DNA of 64,000 bases from CAYJBH01 sp964368625 (GTDB lineage Bacteria > Bacillota > Clostridia > Oscillospirales > Ruminococcaceae): assembly GCA_964368625.1 (NCBI GenBank), contig CAYJBH010000008.1, forward strand, positions 1 through 64,000. Direction: 5' to 3'. The notes beneath the pieces were generated by a model. It saw only the letters and a list, made by a program, of their open reading frames with translations. It made no database searches and was not told where the DNA came from. A program made the translations under genes and the position numbers. Positions 36,373 through 45,363 of the stretch are shown in pieces (the first letter of the stretch is position 1; each line of letters starts with the position of its first letter).

Positions 36373-36462
36373 TCACATTACCGATAATATAGTCATCATG
36401 GTACCTGCCACCAGGCTAACCACCATTAAAACTGCCAGTATTAACGCTACTACCTTTTTCAT
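36373..36462 (-). CDS. 29-residue single-helix membrane protein
   Basis: MKKVV then a run of hydrophobic residues to the C-terminal VM: one membrane helix behind a basic start. It fills the gap between the response regulator (27 bp) and proC (1 bp). The ribosome site is AAGGA, 13 bases upstream, which is far. In size and pattern it recalls the tiny Prli42 membrane proteins of Firmicutes, but this is only a likeness. It is too short for normal gene finders. Confidence 0.5.
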   Translation of the reverse strand: MKKVVALILAVLMVVSLVAGTMMTILSVM

Positions 36463-36489
36463 TTTTGTTTTCAATTCCTTAAGTTGTTA

Positions 36490-37191
36490 TCAATCAGAGT
36501 TCCAACGATATCCAAATCCCCAAACGGTTAATATATGTTTTGGCTCGGATGGGTTTTCCTCTATCTTCATTCTTAAACGGCGAATGTTTACATCAACAAT
36601 TTTTACATCACCGTAATAGTTATCGCCCCAAACCCCTTTTAATATCTGCTCTCTAACCATTGCAACATTAGGGTTCTTAAAAAATAGCATCATAATGCCA
36701 TACTCAACCTGGGTGAGATCAATCGGCTGATCATTTTTGTAGAGAAGATGGCTTGAGGGGCATAACTCAAAATCACCGGCTATCAGCTTACCATCCTCTT
36801 CCGGAACGGCTTCATCTACACATTCAACCCGGCGACATAATGCCTCTACTCTTGCTAACAATAAAGCCACCGAGAAGGGTTTTGTTATATAGTCGTCGGC
36901 CCCGATGGAAAGGCCTGCAATCTTGTCAGATTCCTGTGTTTTAGCCGATAAAATAATTATTCCAATGTTTCGGTTGTCCTTACGTATTATTTCACAAAGA
37001 GAAAAACCGTTCATGCGAGGCAACATAACGTCTAGAATTGCAACGTCAAACTTCTGTGAGTTCTGTTCAAGATGTTGAAGAGCCAGCTCTGCTGTTGCAG
37101 CTTCAACCACCTCATAACCGGCAACCGAAAGGTTTAACGCAAGCATCTCTCGGATGGAAGTTTCATCCTCTACTACAAGTATCCTTTTCAT
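36490..37191 (-). CDS. OmpR-family response regulator (no kinase beside it)
   Basis: Receiver domain with VVEDE, the phospho-acceptor Asp in AILDVMLP, the Ser/Thr switch in ILSAKT and the conserved Lys in TKPF, followed by a winged-helix DNA-binding domain ending TVWGFGYRW. ATG 37191 with AAAGGAG four bases upstream; the longer frame from 37224 overlaps the previous gene. No histidine kinase lies next to it. The gene before it encodes a lipoprotein. Target genes unknown. Confidence 0.9.
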   Translation of the reverse strand: MKRILVVEDETSIREMLALNLSVAGYEVVEAATAELALQHLEQNSQKFDVAILDVMLPRMNGFSLCEIIRKDNRNIGIIILSAKTQESDKIAGLSIGADDYITKPFSVALLLARVEALCRRVECVDEAVPEEDGKLIAGDFELCPSSHLLYKNDQPIDLTQVEYGIMMLFFKNPNVAMVREQILKGVWGDNYYGDVKIVDVNIRRLRMKIEENPSEPKHILTVWGFGYRWNSD

Positions 37192-37220
37192 AGTGCTCCT
37201 TTGGTTATAAATCTTTATTA

Positions 37221-38480
37221 TCAATACATCTGTTGTATTCCATCTCTCAAAAAGGAGAGCTCATAATCTGTTAGCTCTTCAAACGTGGTAAGGTATACCC
37301 TAAAGCTACCCAGCAACATAACCTGTTGTGTATTGCCCTCGAAAGAAGATACATCCTCACTACTCTCGGCAATATCCACCGAAAATAAGTTAGTTGTTTG
37401 ATCTGCATTAAAAGCAGTAAAACCACCATCTCGTTGAATAAAATATAAGTTCTCATACCAATGAGGCGGAATTAATATTAAAAATGCTAGCCTTGTATTT
37501 ACTAAACCTATGTATTTTGGGCTTTGCTGATTAGTTGCTATATCATAATAGCCTACCATAAAGTATCCACTGGAATCAAGGCCGTCTGGCTGTGGGAGAA
37601 TCGTTGGTTGTTCAACAACTCCATCACCATCAATATCTGCAGATAACAACAGCTGAGTATTATGGGTTAAAAGACTTTGATCTTCTAAAAGGCTGTAAAG
37701 CTCTGCGTTGTTATAATAAAACATGTCGGAGGTAAAGTTGTTGTTGCTGTCTATTCCATCTATTGCAATATATTTGGCATCATCATGTTCCGAAAGGCTT
37801 AGCTGCTTTGCTTCCATGATGTTTGGATTTGGTGCACCATAATATAGCTGTGTTGGGGTGCCGCTAGCGAGTGAAATTATACGAATATTTAAAGCCCCTT
37901 CACGGGTTGAGGGTAGAGCAAAAATCAATTCCTGCTCCTGAGTGTCTACAATATCTGCACTTAACATTGCTCTGTAATCCTGAGCAAATACCGATTCCAT
38001 CTCCTGAGTTTCAAGATTATAGCTATATATAGCAAGATAGCGCTCGTTAGATGTTACCCCGGAGTAGCTTACCATAAGATAGGTTTTATCGCCCCGCTCA
38101 AGATGTGAAAATTCTACGCTTTCAACATCGTTTCCAAGGCCGCCAATAGCATATTGAACGGTAAGGATATCCTCATCTTCTCGCAATAAGGCAATGTTGA
38201 TATCGGTGCCAGAATTGTTATTGCTGTAGAAGGTTATAACCGACTCCTCACCTGAAAAGCTGCCATCATCAATTATCAGTGCCCCGGTATCCGCACCTTC
38301 TGAAGGTGTTATTATAACAGCTTGGTCACCAGCATGATTTTTTATTGCATCAAATGCAGCACCTTGAAGCTCGGTTGGCTGAGGTGCAACCAACAGTTCC
38401 TCAACATTGGTAACATCAAAATCTGATATACACCCTGTGAGTAAAAACATAGTAACAATTAGAAATGTTAATCTTTTCAT
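37221..38480 (-). CDS. Uncharacterised lipoprotein
   Basis: Lipobox FLLTGC (Cys 17) after a short signal, then about 400 residues of beta-rich sequence with repeated strand pairs of propeller type and one ADIDGDGVVEQ segment like a calcium-binding FG-GAP loop. I do not recognise the family. It is followed after 29 bp by the response regulator, so it may be a surface sensor or stress-linked protein. No Shine-Dalgarno is visible; a TATAAT ends 7 bases before the ATG, so the mRNA may be leaderless. Confidence 0.7.
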   Translation of the reverse strand: MKRLTFLIVTMFLLTGCISDFDVTNVEELLVAPQPTELQGAAFDAIKNHAGDQAVIITPSEGADTGALIIDDGSFSGEESVITFYSNNNSGTDINIALLREDEDILTVQYAIGGLGNDVESVEFSHLERGDKTYLMVSYSGVTSNERYLAIYSYNLETQEMESVFAQDYRAMLSADIVDTQEQELIFALPSTREGALNIRIISLASGTPTQLYYGAPNPNIMEAKQLSLSEHDDAKYIAIDGIDSNNNFTSDMFYYNNAELYSLLEDQSLLTHNTQLLLSADIDGDGVVEQPTILPQPDGLDSSGYFMVGYYDIATNQQSPKYIGLVNTRLAFLILIPPHWYENLYFIQRDGGFTAFNADQTTNLFSVDIAESSEDVSSFEGNTQQVMLLGSFRVYLTTFEELTDYELSFLRDGIQQMY

Positions 38481-38487
38481 AAAGCAT

Positions 38488-38516
38488 ATTATAGCATTTT
38501 AAGCTCATTTTTGCAA
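38488..38516 (-). promoter_or_regulatory. Promoter very close to the lipoprotein start codon
   Basis: Minus strand TTGCAA (38516-38511), 17 bp, TATAAT (38493-38488). Transcription would start about at the ATG (38480), giving little or no leader. Confidence 0.5.
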
Positions 38517-38608
38517 GCGAAAAACCTGTGAAAACAAATAATGTCAAATAATGCTAGGTTATTACAACTTTAAACCGTTAATAATGATAAACAAAAATGA
38601 ATACAAAA

Positions 38609-38647
38609 GTACACATGCTTATAAGGTTTTGTTAACAGCATGTGTAC
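38609..38647 (-). terminator. Terminator at the end of the fatty-acid operon
   Basis: An 11-bp perfect stem GTACACATGCT/AGCATGTGTAC with a 17-base loop. On the minus strand it is followed by TTTTGTATT. It lies about 80 bp after the stop of the MarR gene. Confidence 0.75.
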
Positions 38648-38660
38648 ATTTTTCAACAAA

Positions 38661-38690
38661 GTAAAGTAAAGTAAAGTAAAGTAAAGTAAA
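38661..38690. repeat. (GTAAA)6 pentanucleotide microsatellite
   Basis: Six exact tandem copies of GTAAA, preceded by CAAA and followed by GAAAA. It lies between the MarR stop and the terminator of the fatty-acid operon. Confidence 0.9.
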
Positions 38691-38725
38691 GAAAAGAAAC
38701 AACAGGGTAGCTGTTAAATTTAAGG

Positions 38726-39199
38726 TTAATTTTGTGATGGAGTAATATTGGTGGTGTTTACCTTAACAGGAACCTCCGGCATAAGCTCACCGGAAATGAT
38801 GCTCAACATCTCTTCTAATTTATCAATATCTTCTTTTGGAAACCTATCCTGAATTCTATGCATAACATCGGATAGATAGTTGTAGCTAACGTTATAGTAT
38901 TCAAAATATTTTTCGGTTGGAGCAATATGGAATTCACGCCTATCGGTTGTAGACTGAACCTTTTTTAGGTACCCCTTAGAAACAAGGTTGTTAATCTTAT
39001 AAGCGGCATTTGGCGGAGATATCTGCATAAACTTTGCAAACTCATTAACCGTAGGAACCGACAATGTATGAATAATTTCCATGCAAAAGGTTTCTACCAT
39101 GGTTAGAGTAGCCTCGCGATCACTAAACCTCTTAAATACCATCTGGTAGAAATGCAGCTTAAATTTTGCATACACCTCCGAAAAAGCCATCTGTAACAT
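38726..39199 (-). CDS. MarR-family regulator at the end of the fab operon
   Basis: 157-residue winged-helix protein: VNEFAKFMQISPPNAAYKI as helix-turn-helix, then VSKGYLKKVQSTTDRREF as wing, flanked by helices for dimer formation. AAAGGAG lies nine bases before the ATG. Gene order suggests a FabT-like controller of fatty-acid synthesis, but FabT genes usually lie first in the fab operon, whereas this is the twelfth and last gene, three bases after fabZ. Ligand (acyl-ACP in FabT) is inferred. Confidence 0.75.
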   Translation of the reverse strand: MLQMAFSEVYAKFKLHFYQMVFKRFSDREATLTMVETFCMEIIHTLSVPTVNEFAKFMQISPPNAAYKINNLVSKGYLKKVQSTTDRREFHIAPTEKYFEYYNVSYNYLSDVMHRIQDRFPKEDIDKLEEMLSIISGELMPEVPVKVNTTNITPSQN

Positions 39200-39202
39200 G
39201 GT

Positions 39203-39658
39203 TTAACGCTCCTTTGTATCAGTATTGGTGGAAGAGTTGTCTATGGCAAAGGTAAGTTCAGCTGTAACGGCAACCTCACCGTCTACCAAAGCAACAGCTT
39301 CCCCAAAGCCTACAGGTCCACGGCGACGAATAATCTTACAACTTAAAGTTAACACATCACCGGGAACAACCTGCCGACGAAATCTTGCGTTCTTTATGCC
39401 ACCAAAAAGGGCGATCTTCCCCTTGTTTTCTGGCTCACTTAAAATTGCAACAGCACCTGTTTGGGCTAGAGCCTCTATAATTAGCACGCCCGGCATAACA
39501 GGTTTTTCCGGAAAATGTCCGTTAAAAAACTCTTCGTTTGCAGTTACACATTTAACAGCAACAGCACTCTCGCCCACAACAAGCTCGGTTACCTTATCGA
39601 TTAGCAAAAATGGGTAGCGATGTGGAATAATTTCCTTGATCTGTTCAATATTTAGCAT
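39203..39658 (-). CDS. fabZ: 3-hydroxyacyl-ACP dehydratase FabZ
   Basis: Hot-dog-fold dehydratase of the elongation cycle. IIPHRYPFLLID at the start, catalytic His in FNGHFPEKPVMPG and catalytic Glu in IIEALAQTGA. 151 residues. Overlaps the end of fabF by 7 bp. No fabA or fabM is seen nearby, so unsaturated fatty acid synthesis must use another route, if present. Confidence 0.95.
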   Translation of the reverse strand: MLNIEQIKEIIPHRYPFLLIDKVTELVVGESAVAVKCVTANEEFFNGHFPEKPVMPGVLIIEALAQTGAVAILSEPENKGKIALFGGIKNARFRRQVVPGDVLTLSCKIIRRRGPVGFGEAVALVDGEVAVTAELTFAIDNSSTNTDTKER

Positions 39659-40896
39659 TCATCATACCTCTTGAAAATAACGCTTGCGTTGTGACCGCCA
39701 AAGCCGAGAGAGTTGGACATACCATACATAATTTCAACTTCTTTTCCAACATTTGGGGTGATATCAAGATCACATTCGGGATCTACTTCGTGGTATCCTA
39801 TTGTAGGCGTTACATAACCCTCCTGCAGTGTGAACATAGTAATTATACCCTCAACTGCACCAGCGGCACCGAGAAGGTGACCGGTCATGGATTTACTGGA
39901 GGTGAGTGAGATATTATATGCATGCTCACCAAAGGCAAGCTTAACCGCTTTGGTTTCGGCAGCATCGTTAAGTGGGGTTGATGTTCCATGGGTGTTAATA
40001 TACCCAACATCCTCTAACGCTATACCGGCAGACTCAACAGCCATCTTCATAGCATGAGCAGCTCCAACACCGTCCGGTTGAGGCGCGGTTATATGATAAG
40101 CGTCACAGCTCACACCGTATCCAACAACCTCGCCAAGAATTTTAGCTCCTCTTGCCTTGGCATGGTCGTAATCTTCAAGTATCAAGGCACCGCCGCCCTC
40201 GCCCATAACAAAACCGGAGCGCTCGGCATCAAAGGGGATGGAGGCTCTTGTAACATCCTCGGTCTGGTTGAGCGCTTTTAATGAGGTGAACCCACCAACT
40301 CCGAAAGGAGTAATGCTTGCCTCGCTTCCACCGCAGAGTACAACCTCGGCATATCCATCTGCTATATACCTCATAGCGTCACCGATTGCATTGGTGGCAG
40401 AAGCACATGCTGTAACAGGGCAGGTACAAAGGCCTTTAAAACCTTGTGAAATAGCAACATTACCGGCAGGCATATTTGCTATGCTCATCGGTATAAAAAA
40501 AGGTGATACACGGTCATACCCCTTTTCTTCGCCCTTAACACACTCCTTTTGAATGGTATCAAGTCCACCTATACCGGTAGAAAAAATAACGGCACAACGA
40601 TATGGATCTTCTTTTGTTATATCAATTCCACTATCCTCAACAGCCTGTTTTGCCGCAGCAATAGCAAATTGTGAACTGCGGTCGATGCGACGAGATTCCT
40701 TTTTGTCCATATAAAGTTCGGGGTTAAAGTCCTTAACCTCGGCAGCAAGCTTTACCTTTTGGTTAGAGCAGTCGTACCCTTCGATGGGCGATACTCCACA
40801 AACGCCATTCTTAGCGTTTTGCCAAAGTAGCTGTGTGTTTTTTCCAAGCGGAGTAATGCTTCCAACTCCGGTGATTACAACCCTACGACGATTCAT
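39652..40896 (-). CDS. fabF: 3-oxoacyl-ACP synthase II FabF
   Basis: Condensing enzyme (KAS II) of chain elongation. Start RRRVVITGVGSITPLG, active-site Cys in PVTACASATNAIG, His in NTHGTSTPLND and SKSMTGHLLGAAGA. 414 residues from ATG 40896, supported by AGGGGAG five bases upstream; the open frame to 40941 is not needed. Between fabG and fabZ. Confidence 0.95.
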   Translation of the reverse strand: MNRRRVVITGVGSITPLGKNTQLLWQNAKNGVCGVSPIEGYDCSNQKVKLAAEVKDFNPELYMDKKESRRIDRSSQFAIAAAKQAVEDSGIDITKEDPYRCAVIFSTGIGGLDTIQKECVKGEEKGYDRVSPFFIPMSIANMPAGNVAISQGFKGLCTCPVTACASATNAIGDAMRYIADGYAEVVLCGGSEASITPFGVGGFTSLKALNQTEDVTRASIPFDAERSGFVMGEGGGALILEDYDHAKARGAKILGEVVGYGVSCDAYHITAPQPDGVGAAHAMKMAVESAGIALEDVGYINTHGTSTPLNDAAETKAVKLAFGEHAYNISLTSSKSMTGHLLGAAGAVEGIITMFTLQEGYVTPTIGYHEVDPECDLDITPNVGKEVEIMYGMSNSLGFGGHNASVIFKRYDEC

Positions 40897-40921
40897 AAAT
40901 TCTCCCCTAGTCTTTTTTCGA

Positions 40922-41662
40922 TTAAATACCCATGCCGCCATCTACATAAAGAGTTTGACCGGTTATGTAGCTTGATGACGGTGATGCTAGAAATGCTACT
41001 GCATTTGCTATATCATCTGCACTTCCCAACCTTCCAACAGGTATAGTTGCCTTTATCTGATCTTTAACGGTATCAGATAATACATCGGTCATATCAGTTT
41101 CGATGTAACCGGGTGCAACAACATTAACGGTAACTCCTTTTGTGGCAAATTCCTTAGCCATCGACATAGAAAAACCAACAATACCTGCCTTGCTCGCAGC
41201 ATAGTTACACTGTCCGGCATTTCCATGGCCGCCAACAACGCTTCCGATGTTAATAATTCGTCCAAACCGTTGCTTCATCATCGGGCGACAGGCAGTTTTG
41301 GTGCATAAAAATGCGCCTTTCAAATTAGTATTAATAACCTGGTCGAAGTCCTCTTCGCTCATACGCATTATTAAGTTATCACGCGTTACACCGGCGTTGT
41401 TAACCAGTATATCAATACTGCCAAATTCAGAAATACATTTTTCAATCAGCTCGGTTGCCTGTGCAGCTACCGAAACATCGGCCTTAAAGGTTACAGCTTT
41501 AACACCTTTAGCTCTACAAAGTAGAGCGGTTTTTTCAGCAGATTCGCTGTTGCCTGCATAGTTGATAACAACATTGGCACCAAGTGATGCAAGCTGTAGA
41601 CATATACCGCTTCCTATACCGCGACCGCCGCCGGTTACCACTGCATTTTTACCTGTCAGCAT
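40922..41662 (-). CDS. fabG: 3-oxoacyl-ACP reductase FabG
   Basis: NADPH-dependent short-chain dehydrogenase. Cofactor motif TGGGRGIGSG, NNAG, and catalytic Ser-Tyr-Lys in IGSVVGGHGN and YAASKAG. 246 residues, ending LYVDGGMGI. It overlaps fabD by 14 bp. Confidence 0.95.
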   Translation of the reverse strand: MLTGKNAVVTGGGRGIGSGICLQLASLGANVVINYAGNSESAEKTALLCRAKGVKAVTFKADVSVAAQATELIEKCISEFGSIDILVNNAGVTRDNLIMRMSEEDFDQVINTNLKGAFLCTKTACRPMMKQRFGRIINIGSVVGGHGNAGQCNYAASKAGIVGFSMSMAKEFATKGVTVNVVAPGYIETDMTDVLSDTVKDQIKATIPVGRLGSADDIANAVAFLASPSSSYITGQTLYVDGGMGI

Positions 41663-42593
41663 TTTGTTCCTCCTTAATAACCGTTATAACCTTTTCGAGA
41701 TCCTCAGCAGAATCTATAGAGTAACATTCGATGCCGGGTGCTGTCTTTTTAACAAAACCCGCCAGTGCTTTGCCGGGGCCTATTTCGATAAATCTTTCAA
41801 TTCCGTCAGCAACCATGTTTTCTATAATATCCTGCATATAAACACTGCTCATTACCTGTAGACGCAAAACCTCTTTTAAACTCTCACCCTCGGATAGGGG
41901 TTTAGCAGTTAGGTTGTGGTAAACCGATATTTTAGCTTTGCCTGGCTCTATATTGCTAAAATATTTTAGCAGTTTTTCGGCTGCAGGCTCCATTAGCGAT
42001 GTATGGAAAGCACCGCTAACCTTTAGTGGCAAACAACGCTTTGCACCGGCTGTTTTAGCAAGCTCGCTCGCCTTATTAACAGCCTCTGCCTTGCCGGCAA
42101 TAACAAGCTGACCCGGGCAGTTATAGTTTGCTATACTAACATCACCAACCTCATTGCAAAGCTCGTTAAGCTTGTCCCGGTCAAGTCCTAATACGGCAGA
42201 CATTCCGCATTCTATCCCATCGCAGGCGGTTTCCATTGCTTGTGCCCTAAAACTCATCAACGGAATTAATGTTTCTATGTCGAAACATCCTGCTGCATAT
42301 AGAGCGGAATATTCACCTAGGCTAAGTCCGGCAACTGCAGAGGGAATAATGCCATGTTCTGCTAGTAAATCGGTAACTCCTACGGCAAATGTTGCCATGC
42401 ATGGTTGGGTGTATAAAGTTCTTGAAAGTAGCTCTTCCGGACCGTCTTTAAACAATCCTAAAAGATTAAAATCAAGGTGTTTCTGTGCTGAGTTAACAGC
42501 CTTTGCAAAGGTAGGATGCTTTTCGTAAAGATCGATCCCCATGCCTATATGCTGGCTTCCTTGACCGGCATATAAAAAAGCAGTTTTCTTCAT
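41649..42593 (-). CDS. fabD: Malonyl-CoA:ACP transacylase FabD
   Basis: Loads malonyl groups onto ACP. AFLYAGQGSQHIGMG at the N-terminus, nucleophile Ser in GLSLGEYSAL (GHSLGEY in most), and His in GAFHTSLM. 314 residues. Its start codon shares a base with the stop of fabK. Confidence 0.95.
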   Translation of the reverse strand: MKKTAFLYAGQGSQHIGMGIDLYEKHPTFAKAVNSAQKHLDFNLLGLFKDGPEELLSRTLYTQPCMATFAVGVTDLLAEHGIIPSAVAGLSLGEYSALYAAGCFDIETLIPLMSFRAQAMETACDGIECGMSAVLGLDRDKLNELCNEVGDVSIANYNCPGQLVIAGKAEAVNKASELAKTAGAKRCLPLKVSGAFHTSLMEPAAEKLLKYFSNIEPGKAKISVYHNLTAKPLSEGESLKEVLRLQVMSSVYMQDIIENMVADGIERFIEIGPGKALAGFVKKTAPGIECYSIDSAEDLEKVITVIKEEQNADR

Positions 42594-43531
42594 TAGGTGT
42601 TGCCCTCGATTTTGAGGTTTGCGGCCACCTTTTTAGCATCCTCATACATCTCTTCAAAAATTACACGCAGCGGACGAATTTCGGTAAGCTGACCAGTTGT
42701 TTGTCCCGCCATAAGGCTACCTGTAGCAGTATCGCCATCAAATACCGAACGGCGTAAACTTCCAAGCGTAAACTGTTCCAGCTCCATGAGGGATGCTCCC
42801 TCCTTTTCTCTTTGAATATATGCCTTAGACATCTGATTTTTAATAATACGAACCGGTGCACCGATACTTCTTCCGGTAACAACGGTGTCGCTTCCCTTTG
42901 CCTTAATAAGAGCCTGTTTATAGTTTTCATGTATTGGGCACTCAACACTTGTAAGTAGGCATGTTCCAAGCTGAACACCACAGGCACCTAACGCAAATGC
43001 AGCTGCAAGTTGTCTGCCATCGGCAATGCCACCTGCCGCAACAACCGGTACGTTAACGGTATCAACTACCTGAGGAATCAACGCCATAGTTGCCATCTCG
43101 CCAACATGGCCGCCGCTTTCGGTTCCCTCGGCTATAACAGCATCTGCACCATAATCAACAACCCTCTTTGCAAGGATAGGAGCAGGAATAACCGGCATAA
43201 CAAAAATTCCGGCTTCCTTCCATTTTTTAATATATTTTGATGGGTTTCCTGCGCCGGTAGATAAAAACTTAACACCCATCTCTATAACAAGGTCAGACAT
43301 TTTCTCAGAATCCGGATTCATAAGCATGATGTTAACACCGAAAGGTTTGTCGGTTTTTTCACGACAAATATTTATCTCTTCCGCCAATTTTTCTGCCGTC
43401 ATTGCCGCTGCACCAATAAGGCCGAGGCCGCCGGCATTAGTAACCGCCGCCGCAAATTCTCCGGTTGCAATGTTTGCCATTCCACCCTGAATAAACGGAA
43501 ACTCGGTGTTTAGAATATTGTTTAATCGCAT
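42593..43531 (-). CDS. fabK: Enoyl-ACP reductase II FabK (FMN type)
   Basis: Nitronate-monooxygenase-fold flavoprotein that carries out the last reduction of each elongation round. FPFIQGGMANIATGEFA at the start, AGGLGLIGAA, EGTESGGHVGEMATM and AAGGIADGRQLAAA for FMN binding. 312 residues. FabK replaces FabI in many Firmicutes; members of this fold are not hit by triclosan. Its place between fabH and fabD makes FabK more likely than nitronate monooxygenase. Confidence 0.93.
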   Translation of the reverse strand: MRLNNILNTEFPFIQGGMANIATGEFAAAVTNAGGLGLIGAAAMTAEKLAEEINICREKTDKPFGVNIMLMNPDSEKMSDLVIEMGVKFLSTGAGNPSKYIKKWKEAGIFVMPVIPAPILAKRVVDYGADAVIAEGTESGGHVGEMATMALIPQVVDTVNVPVVAAGGIADGRQLAAAFALGACGVQLGTCLLTSVECPIHENYKQALIKAKGSDTVVTGRSIGAPVRIIKNQMSKAYIQREKEGASLMELEQFTLGSLRRSVFDGDTATGSLMAGQTTGQLTEIRPLRVIFEEMYEDAKKVAANLKIEGNT

Positions 43532-43533
43532 AG

Positions 43534-44481
43534 TTAGTCCTTTCGATCCATATATATACCGCCATATGTAAGGCCGGCGCCAAAACCTATTAAAAGTATG
43601 CTATCACTGGGTTTTATAAGCTTTTTCTCAAACATTTCATCCAGCGCAATTGGTATGCTTGCCGCCGAGGTGTTACCGTAACGATCGATGTTTTTATAAA
43701 ATCTCTCGGGGGGCAGTCCTGCTCTTTTTGCTGCAAAATCAATTATCCTTGAGTTCGCCTGATGGCAGATAATGTGGTTGACCTCGTCGGCAGTTTTTTC
43801 GGCTTCTTCCAACAGTTTTTTTAGTGTAGAGCTTAAAACTTCGGTCGCAAAGCGAAAAACTTCCTTACCATTCATAACCACCTTTTCTATCTCGGCACGC
43901 TTGTTAGAATAAAGAACATCGCTGTTTCCTCTAGCTCCAAAATGGCTAAGATATCGATGTTTATCTGAAAGCTTGATAACGGCCGCCGATGATCCATCTC
44001 CAAATAATACACAGGTAGAGCGGTCGGTAAAATCCATAATACTGCTTAGTTGTTCGGCACCAACAACTAATGCATAGGTTTTTTGATGTGCCATAAGCAG
44101 TGCTCTTGCAGTGTCCAGCCCATAGATAAATCCGGTACAGGCTGAGTTTATATCCATGCAAAGTGTGGTTTCAGAAAGCCCTAGTGCAGCCTGAATCATA
44201 CATGAGGTAGATGGGGTAGAGTAGTCGGCTGTAAAGGTAGCCACTAAACAGATAGATATATCCTGGGCTGTTAAACCTGAACGTTCAAGAGCTGTTTTAG
44301 CAGCGGCTATTGCAAGGCCGTTACAACTCTCATCCTCATTGCAAAGATACCGTTGTTTTATTCCTGTTCTCTCGGTTATCCATTCATCATCGGTATCAAC
44401 AAACCGCTTCATATCATCGTTTGAAAACACATTTTTGGGAAGACTACGCCCTGTTGAAACAATCTCAATTCCCGGTAACAT
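43534..44481 (-). CDS. fabH: 3-oxoacyl-ACP synthase III FabH
   Basis: Starts fatty-acid chains by condensing acyl-CoA with malonyl-ACP. Catalytic Cys in NSACTGFIYGL, His in ICHQANSRI and Asn in DRYGNTSAASI. 315 residues. Two bases separate it from fabK. Confidence 0.95.
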   Translation of the reverse strand: MLPGIEIVSTGRSLPKNVFSNDDMKRFVDTDDEWITERTGIKQRYLCNEDESCNGLAIAAAKTALERSGLTAQDISICLVATFTADYSTPSTSCMIQAALGLSETTLCMDINSACTGFIYGLDTARALLMAHQKTYALVVGAEQLSSIMDFTDRSTCVLFGDGSSAAVIKLSDKHRYLSHFGARGNSDVLYSNKRAEIEKVVMNGKEVFRFATEVLSSTLKKLLEEAEKTADEVNHIICHQANSRIIDFAAKRAGLPPERFYKNIDRYGNTSAASIPIALDEMFEKKLIKPSDSILLIGFGAGLTYGGIYMDRKD

Positions 44482-44499
44482 TTGGGTTTTGTCCCTTTC

Positions 44500-45327
44500 T
44501 TATAATTGTGATAAGTCACGCTCGGTTACAAACTTGTTGCCCATAGATCTAAACTTGCGATATCGATGGTTAGAGTAGTCTGAAATCTTCGATAACCGGT
44601 CTAAAGCGGTGGCTAGATGATCATCAAGTATTTCAAAAAACATCTCGCTGTCGGTGTGTGCTCCACCGTCCGGTTCGGGAATAATCTCATCAACAACTCC
44701 AAGAATCCTTAAATCATCGGCTGTAAGCTTCATATATTTGCTTGCCTCTTTTGCTCGTGAGGAGTCCTTCCAGAGTATCGAGGCAAACCCTTCAGGCGAT
44801 AGAACCGAGTAGATTGCATTTTCGGCCATTAAAACAATGTTGCCAACTCCGAGTGCAAGAGCGCCACCACTTCCGCCTTCTCCTAAAATCACCGCAATTG
44901 TTGGCACACTTAGGGCGCTCATCTCGGCAATACATCTTGCTATGGCGTTGCCCTGACCGTTCTCCTCTGCCTCCATGCCGGGGTATGCACCCGGTGTATC
45001 GATAAAGGTTATAATAGGTCGCTTAAACTTTTCGGCCGCCTTCATAAGCCTTATGGCTTTTCGATAACCCTGAGGGTTTGGCATACCAAAGTTATATCGA
45101 AGATTTTCATCAAGTTCTCTACCTTTACAATGACCGATAACGGTTACCGGTTGACCGTGGAAGGTGGCGATTCCTCCTTTGATGCTTGCATCCTCAAGCG
45201 ATAAACGGTCGCCCTGTTGTTCAAAAAAATCTCCAAAGAGCGCTTCAATTATCTCGGTTATGTTAGGTCGCTGTGCATTTCTTGCAAGAACAACCTTTTC
45301 CCATTCGGGGTAGTTATGTTTATCCAC
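44500..45327 (-). CDS. accA: Acetyl-CoA carboxylase carboxyltransferase, alpha subunit
   Basis: With AccD it transfers CO2 from biotin to acetyl-CoA. Crotonase-fold segments FIDTPGAYPGMEAEE, GEGGSGGALALG and YSVLSPEGFASILWKD. 275 residues. GTG start. Directly upstream of fabH in the same operon. Confidence 0.95.
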   Translation of the reverse strand: MDKHNYPEWEKVVLARNAQRPNITEIIEALFGDFFEQQGDRLSLEDASIKGGIATFHGQPVTVIGHCKGRELDENLRYNFGMPNPQGYRKAIRLMKAAEKFKRPIITFIDTPGAYPGMEAEENGQGNAIARCIAEMSALSVPTIAVILGEGGSGGALALGVGNIVLMAENAIYSVLSPEGFASILWKDSSRAKEASKYMKLTADDLRILGVVDEIIPEPDGGAHTDSEMFFEILDDHLATALDRLSKISDYSNHRYRKFRSMGNKFVTERDLSQL

Positions 45328-45363
45328 CTTTGCAACGGCTCCTTTCGTTTTATCTTTAAGATA

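Noticed and set aside
40897..40941. Upstream start of fabF
   Set aside because: ATG 40896 has AGGGGAG at good spacing and gives the normal FabF start.
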